From positions 42,650,844 to 42,714,843 of the forward strand of contig CM068370.1 in the NCBI GenBank assembly GCA_034769895.1: a DNA stretch of 64,000 nucleotides. Reading direction: 5' to 3'. The notes under the pieces were generated by a model. The model worked only from the letters and a program-made list of their open reading frames with translations. It made no database searches and was not told the DNA's origin. Positions 58,690-64,000 of the stretch are shown here, piece by piece. The stretch is from Magicicada septendecula. Lineage: Eukaryota > Arthropoda > Insecta > Hemiptera > Cicadidae. A program made the position numbers and the translations under genes. Within the stretch, counting starts at the first letter, position 1, and every line of letters starts with the position of its first letter.

Positions 58690-59575
58690 TACTCTTTTAT
58701 CATCATCGTCATCATCATCATCATCATCATCATCATCACCACCACCACCACAACCACCACCACCACCACCACCACCACCACCACCACCACCACCACCACC
58801 ACCACCACCACCACCACCACCACCACCACCACTCCAAGGACTAGGCCTTAGGCCTGTTCCAAAACCCATCTCCTCCTTGGTCTACCAACATCTCTCTTAC
58901 CAGTAGGGTGATAAGCCAAGGCAGCCACAGGTAGACGGATATCAGGCATACGATTCAAGTGTTCACACCATCTCCTTCTGTGGTCTGGTGCTATAATGAT
59001 ATGTTTAAATCGCGTCTAATATCCTCGTTTCGTCTCAGATCCAAGAGAGAACAACCTTGTGTCCCTCTTAGAAATTTCATTTCGGCTGCCTGAATACTCT
59101 GCATGTTCTTTTTACCAAGAGTCCACGTCTCACTAGCATACAGGAATGCGGGGACAGCCACAGTTTTATAAAATTTAACTCGGGTATCCTTCCATATTTT
59201 ATTTTTCAGGTACCTATGAATCTTTCCACAGATACGTCTAAATTTTGTTAGCTTACTATCCCAATCAATATCAGTTCCATATGAGATATTACAATCCAGA
59301 TAATTAAATGACTGACCTGATCTAAAATCTGATTATTCACGACTATCTTAGTTCTTATAGGATACCTGCTTTGAAGGTAAGTATCGCCCGCTGTAATTGG
59401 TCTTCTGTTTTCTGTATCATTACCTTGCCATCAGCATAAAGCAATGCATTCACACCAATATTTCGCTGAAGTGATATTCCCGAGTCAACTTGAGCTGTCC
59501 ATCGCCAAAATATGTCTTCCATGAAGACATGAAAAAGTGCCGGTGAAATAGATTATCCATTTTACTAATTACGAT
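58690..59575 (-). mobile_element. LINE 3' fragment (family C), GAT/GGT tail
   Basis: Closely similar to 8803-9760 in the same orientation, with the same GCCTGTTCC, TCTCTTNCCAGTAGGG and AGACGGATATCAGGCAT blocks. The 3' tail (minus) is (GGT)n then (GAT)n, lying at 58697-58831. Confidence 0.75.
58697..58831. repeat. (ATC)n/(ACC)n microsatellite at a LINE 3' end
   Basis: ATC repeats followed by ACC repeats, 135 bp. Long Gly/Asp or Pro/Ser frames are artefacts. Confidence 0.95.
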
Positions 59576-59589
59576 AAGATTAACCATTA

Positions 59590-59960
59590 TAATGTGTTAC
59601 CCGTCTTTATTAGCAATAATTAAGCGGTTTGGTCGTCGTTTTCTTGTTCACCAACAAGGATTATTCTTTGGTGACCCGTTCCGGCTTCCTAGGTTCTATT
59701 CCCATATTTTCTTTGGTCTGCCTACGCTTCATCTTCCAGCTGGTTTGTCTCTACTTGCCGCTTTTGGTAGTCTTCGATCGTCCATGCGCTCCAGACGGTC
59801 TTTCCAATTTCAACTCTATTTTCTCATTAAAGTTATATATTTCCAACTCTTCTCCGATCTCTTAATTTCTAAATCGATCTTGTTTAGAACAACCTTTGAG
59901 CGATCTTAGAAATTTCATCTCCGCTGCTTGTATGCGGTTGCTTTTGTTTTGTTCGTAGTC
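59590..59960 (-). mobile_element. LINE fragment (family G), minus copy
   Basis: Reverse complement of the region 56230-56560: ATTTCTAAATCGATCTTGTT and GTAGTCTTCGATCGTCCA blocks match. C-terminal coding part only. Confidence 0.72.
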
Positions 59961-60378
59961 GCCTAATTATTATTTGTAAAGGAACTGATTAACAGAAGAA
60001 AATTATTTCGCATTGGTCGGAGTGATAACGACGAGAACGATGTCGCTTAAAATGGCTGAATTTTGCTAAAGTTTTGGTAAAATGAACAGAGTTCTCATGT
60101 ATATATAAACATGATTTTAAGTTGTTGATTTGTTTACGTACGCATCAATTTAACGAGTGCAATGTGATTATTACAGTAAATACAATTTATTAATTGTCAA
60201 ATCAACAATACTGTGGCACAAATTGTTATTGTGGTTTTTGTCCATTAACCATTAAAGACCGTTTTAATTGTTTGCTCTTGTAGCTTCCCGCAGATTGTTT
60301 ATTTTCCTGTTTTGGTATTTTAATATGACTGCGTTCTTTCTCTTCATTCCTCTCTTTTCGTTTCGACATCTGCTCTGC

Positions 60379-60410
60379 GCTCTCTCTCTCTCTCTCTCTC
60401 TCTCCCCTCT
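60379..60410. repeat. (CT)n tract
   Basis: CT repeats with one interruption, inside pyrimidine-rich sequence. Confidence 0.85.
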
Positions 60411-60489
60411 CTCTCACTTTCTCTTTCTTACACACACGCACACAAACATATTGTATCGAGAATCGTATCGAACTGCGTAGAACAGCCGA

Positions 60490-60705
60490 GAGCTTCCTTT
60501 AGTTGAACAGCCGAGAATTCTTTATAGTTGACATTATTATTGCGTGTGGACAATTTTTACTTGAACTGTTGTAAGAGACTATCTTTTTGATTACAAATTA
60601 TTAATTGTGATAATTAAAGCTGGTTATTAGCGACTTCATTGGTGTCTGTATTTTGTTTTCCACTGTACCATACGACGATCACTCAGACCGTCGTAAACTA
60701 GTCGG
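60490..60705 (+). repeat. LTR fragment related to the LTR at 33206
   Basis: Shares TTATTGCGTGTGGA, GTGATAATTAAAGCTGG, TTCCACTGTACC and ACGACGATC in the same order as the 5' LTR, ending CCGTCGTAAAC. It begins with two imperfect copies of GAACAGCCGAGAGCTTCC. No internal retrotransposon sequence is attached. Confidence 0.68.
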
Positions 60706-60774
60706 TATAAGTTAAGTAAAAACTATTAAATCAAACTATATTGAGTAAAAGGTGTAAACAAAGTAACGATATGT

Positions 60775-60965
60775 CTGAGGCTTACACGGCCGGAGCCAAA
60801 CTTATCAAAACCATTGTCTTCCGGGCTGTTTGACCGTGGTCTAATGCTGTTGATCGCAGCAGAGGTTACAGCCATGCCCGTCACGGCCATGTTCAGTGTT
60901 AAATTCGAGCCAAACACTAACACAGATGTCACGGTTAGGGACCACTGTACTGTGGTAAAGGCATA
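60775..60965 (-). repeat. Ribozyme-type module, core decayed
   Basis: Has the terminus GGCTTACACGGCCGGAG (60779), the GGGCTGTTTGACCGTGGTC block (60824) and CCACTGTACTGTGG (60942). The core on the minus strand reads CTGAACA, without a clear GAAAC. It interrupts the family F LINE that continues at 60966. Confidence 0.65.
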
Positions 60966-61430
60966 CGATCCGTTGCGCACTCCATGGTCCGACCATCTTT
61001 TCTTTGGTCTTCCAATATTCCGCCGTCCTTTCGGATTATAAACCAAAATTTGTTTTGGCATCCTGTTCTTAATCGTCCTAAGATGGTCTGTCCACTCCTG
61101 TGTGTGTTGCTTTAGCCTTTCGCTTAGGTTTTATATTCCAAGGGTGTTTCTTATATCATTATTTCTAAGCCGGCTCTTCCGTGATACTCCTAGCAGTGAT
61201 CATAAAAATCGCATTTTTCTAGCCCGTATCCGGCTTTGGTCGTTGCGTCCTGTGTTCAGATCTTACTGCCATAAAGGCCGCATGCTATCACTTTAAAAAA
61301 TTTCGAAAGAGTATCTCTTCTAAGCTTCCCGTTCAGTGTTTTCTTCTTATCGTTTCACACATGCGATTACACTTCTCCGTTTTTTTTTGTCTACATCTAT
61401 CTCACTAACATAAGACAAGTCACATCCAAG
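60966..61430 (-). mobile_element. LINE 3' fragment (family F)
   Basis: The minus strand reads MPKQILVYNPKGRRNIGRP, then KKRWSDHG, the C-terminal signature of insect endonuclease/RT LINEs. Upstream pieces resemble ARKMRFL and RLRNNDIRNTL. Confidence 0.78.
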
Positions 61431-61439
61431 GAACACCCA

Positions 61440-62550
61440 AACGACTTCATACCCTTTAACATACAAGCACAATGAAAGATTTTAATTTAAAATTGCAGTT
61501 CCCAAGTTCCATCGTTTTACGGCTTTTACATAAAAAACCGCGTATGATGAAACATAGTAATAAATAATACAGCAGTGGAATTCCCTAAAATTTATAGGCT
61601 ACACAAGCTCTCCAAACCGGGTTCTAAACAGGACACAGGACAGTAAGATTTATTAACTTAGTCTATTAGACTACATTAAACATCACCCTCGACCAGGAAC
61701 AAAGATGAAATTCTGTAATTTGCTGTCCGTCCGTCCCAGGATTTCTTTAGTTGAAATTAAAAAGAAGAATCTAAAACGCAAAAATGAAACTCTTAAGATC
61801 AGAAGTGGGGTACACAATAAACGGAAAGAAGGGAAACGTAAAATACGGACGGAGTCATATATAGAAAGCATAAGGAAATCAACGATAATGGTTAATGACG
61901 TCGATCGAATGGATCCGCCAAAGAAGTACTGAAACTATTGGAAAAAAGTAAAAATATTCTCTTTGCGATGCAGAGATTAATGTTGTGGGTTTAGAGTTGA
62001 GCAGCGATACTGGGCAGCACCACAACTGATCGAGATCCAGCAGGCCGAGTTGAGAAGAAGAAGAAGACGGCGGAGTTAATTACGTGTTTTTGTTGCGTTT
62101 CGAGAAATACTGTCCCATGATCCAAACCCCTTAGTTCATGGAAGGTCGTTAGAACATGGAGATATTTAAACATGAGTATGAATAAAACGACATAACTGCG
62201 TGACAGAAGATTTTCTCGGGAAACGTTTCTGATATGGTTGCGTATTGTTCAATCTAACGATCTCCCGTAGGATAAGAAGTATCTGATGATGCGACACATG
62301 TTTAGAAACGCCTAAAACTGAAAACAAAGAAGTGAAAACTTTGCTTTTTTATAAACTTTTTTGTTATGAAAGAACTCGTATTTTTTATTTCAGGAAATAA
62401 ATATGTTATTGACGTTTGCATAGTCAAACTGTTTTATGCTAGGCTTAGCGTTTTGTATCCAACTATTTTGTTGTTAATACTAATTATAATTTATTTAAAA
62501 GCTTATGAATAATAGTGCAAAACATTTAAAGTATTAATAGCATTAAAAAA
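61440..62550. other. Intronic sequence, weak ribozyme-like motif
   Basis: CTGATGA at 62283 followed by GAAAC at 62305 has the right spacing, but stem II pairs over only three bases. A short purine microsatellite lies at 62055-62070. Otherwise nothing assignable. Confidence 0.4.
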
Positions 62551-62556
62551 TCTTAC

Positions 62557-62688
62557 CCCTTCGTTGTCGCTGTCGGTTGATCCTGAACTGTCCTTGGTCC
62601 TTTCCTTCGCTAGTTTAGCCCACGACTCCAGCCGCTTGTGCGTGACCCAACATCCCGCGGGACCAAGACCCCCTTTACCGAAACTCAT
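62557..62688 (-). CDS. Putative first coding exon, synaptotagmin gene
   Basis: A 132-bp stretch that opens with ATG (62688-62686, residues MSFGKGG) and encodes 44 residues, ending at a good splice donor (GAAGGG|GTAAGA). It closes in phase 0, which matches the phase-0 start of the 27936 exon. The peptide is basic then acidic (KRLESWAKLAKERTK followed by SSGSTDSDNEG), with balanced codon use, unlike the low-complexity reading frames around it. There is no hydrophobic segment, so it would be cytosolic. I do not recognise the peptide as a named domain. It could instead be the first exon of a different gene; assignment to the synaptotagmin rests on strand, phase and position only. Confidence 0.45.
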
Positions 62689-62689
62689 A

Positions 62690-63140
62690 GTTGTCACATC
62701 AGAAACGTCCCTCTCAACTCACTTTTTTCACACTAGTTTTATTTGAACTTGTGTTTATTTTATTAAACATTTTTCGTTATTTATTTCGTTGTTTTCAGTT
62801 ATTTGGCAATCTAAAAGTGTACAGAAAATCATAAAATATTCTGTAGAAATAAAAAAATATATTAAAAACTACTACCGATAAAAACGACCAATGAATAAAC
62901 ATAAAATTAAAAACTATTATCAAGTATAGTGTGCAGCGTATTAATTAATTTTTTGTGTAGAAAACCGTTTGGTTAAGTTCAAAAAAACAATTTTGAACTG
63001 GTTATTGGCGGCGATCAATATGAACTCTTATCGCGATCGGTATTGCTTATAGCAATTTAGATGCACAAACCCGAGGCACTTGGAAAGTGATAACAGAACA
63101 GCAATTAAATTGTTATTAGAATAGAGGGAGATGTGTGTGT
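62690..63140 (-). other. Region upstream of the putative first coding exon
   Basis: In gene orientation this precedes the ATG at 62688 and would hold the 5' untranslated region or a 5' intron. No TATA box, initiator or splice acceptor stands out enough to call. Confidence 0.4.

Positions 63141-63144
<4 letters not shown>

Positions 63145-63236
<92 letters not shown>
63145..63236. repeat. (GA)n microsatellite, 92 bp
   Basis: Perfect GA repeats after a GTGTGTGTGAGATA lead-in. Confidence 0.97.
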
Positions 63237-63238
<2 letters not shown>

Positions 63239-63455
63239 TATAAAAGGATCGTTTACATACTCTATTGTCTTAAAATTAAGATAGAAAATTTATGTATAAA
63301 TTTAATAAAGTGGTCTTCGAAATCTTGTATAAGAATTTTACGTTTTTATTAGATCGCAACATAATTTTTTATAGTGATATATGTGTTAATTGATCCACAA
63401 CGCGAGTAACCAAATATATGTATTCAAATATCACAATTAATTCATTTACAACTCT

Positions 63456-63484
63456 CTGATGATACTGATATATATCAGTGAAAC
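63456..63484 (+). ncRNA. Hammerhead ribozyme-like core, perfect stem II
   Basis: CTGATGA (63456-63462), stem II ACTGAT/ATCAGT (six perfect pairs closed by an ATAT-type loop), GAAAC (63480-63484), then GTATGCCAGGTG. The best-formed core in the window. Stems I and III were not established. Confidence 0.65.
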
Positions 63485-63489
63485 GTATG

Positions 63490-64000
63490 CCAGGTGAATT
63501 GAAACGACACAAATATAATACAACTACTTGCAGAAGAAATTATATTATTTAATAATGTGTATAATATTATAAACAATTACTGTAGAAACTTTGGAGTCAC
63601 CTGTATAGAAATGATAAATGTCAAAATAAAATAATTATTTAATTAAATAAAATGAAAACAAGGTACAATTAAAATAGTGCGACAGGAATAGAATACTTGA
63701 GAAAGCGCTTTAGCATGTGTAAATAATTAGTGAATGTTGAGATTTATGGGTAAGTCCTTGGAGATAACTTGAGATTAAAATACATAAAGCTGTAAAGAAA
63801 GAAAACTGAAATGGATCACCTTAAGTGAGCCGAGCAATATTATACAAATATGACGTCATCTGACCTTATATTTAAGAGGAACATTTTTACCATTGTGCGT
63901 GTTTCGTGTAAATGACTTACCGATCAAAAACGTATACAGATGAATAGCAAACGCCAGAATTAATAAAATTAAATTGAGTATTACGGACTTTAAAGCAACT
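63490..64000. other. Right edge, no recognised features
   Basis: A+T-rich, no exon or repeat boundary identified. Confidence 0.45.

Noticed and set aside
58465..58906. Gly/Asp-rich and Pro/Ser-rich frames
   Set aside because: Translations of the ATC/ACC microsatellite at a LINE end.
62283..62309. CTGATGA...GAAAC as a confident hammerhead
   Set aside because: Spacing is right but stem II pairs over only three bases and no family context is present; kept only as a remark.

Overview
This 64 kb window is eukaryotic and looks like an insect. It is A+T-rich, carries long pure microsatellites, and its only recognisable host gene is an insect-type synaptotagmin with introns of roughly 21 kb and 35 kb. 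The genome behind it is probably large and hemimetabolous-like (cockroach/termite, stick-insect or planthopper style), but I cannot name a species from sequence alone.

Host gene. Four exons can be placed on the minus strand, read right to left: a putative first coding exon (62557-62688), a Ser/Pro linker exon (27721-27936), a long exon entering the C2A domain (5895-6351), and a second C2A exon (5622-5812). Splice sites and phases agree (0/0, 0/0, then 1). The rest of C2A and all of C2B must lie to the left of position 1. Everything else is intronic, or upstream of the first exon, and is mostly transposon.

Left part (1-16 kb): a spliced pogo/Tigger-type transposase pseudogene (HTH exon at 3188-3354, DDE exon at 1-1584) whose 5' region is split by a non-autonomous hAT element with a perfect 8-bp target duplication; LINE 3' fragments; a second hAT MITE (12320-12770) with a perfect duplication; and a Jockey-type LINE with an inverted 5' half. 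Middle (16.8-21 kb and 49-51.5 kb): two head-to-tail arrays of an unnamed, apparently non-coding repeat family (called family X here) containing an expanded ~165-bp minisatellite. At 33-41 kb: a Ty3-like 5' LTR plus decayed gag, then an almost complete 5,055-bp Helitron (35786-40840). The Helitron sits inside a LINE, and a second copy of that LINE elsewhere in the window preserves the unoccupied site. At 47-49 kb: an I-like LINE with an RNase H domain.

The most unusual signal is a dispersed family of short modules carrying hammerhead-ribozyme-like cores (CTGANGA, stem II, GAAAC). They have a shared terminus and a shared CCACGGCCAAACAGCCCGG-type block, and are often arranged as head-to-head inverted pairs. 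This matches what is known of Penelope-like retroelements, although no Penelope reverse transcriptase is present here. Family X carries the same ribozyme module in at least two copies. A second recurring theme is that LINE 3' ends in this window almost always finish in a GAT, AAG or AAC microsatellite.
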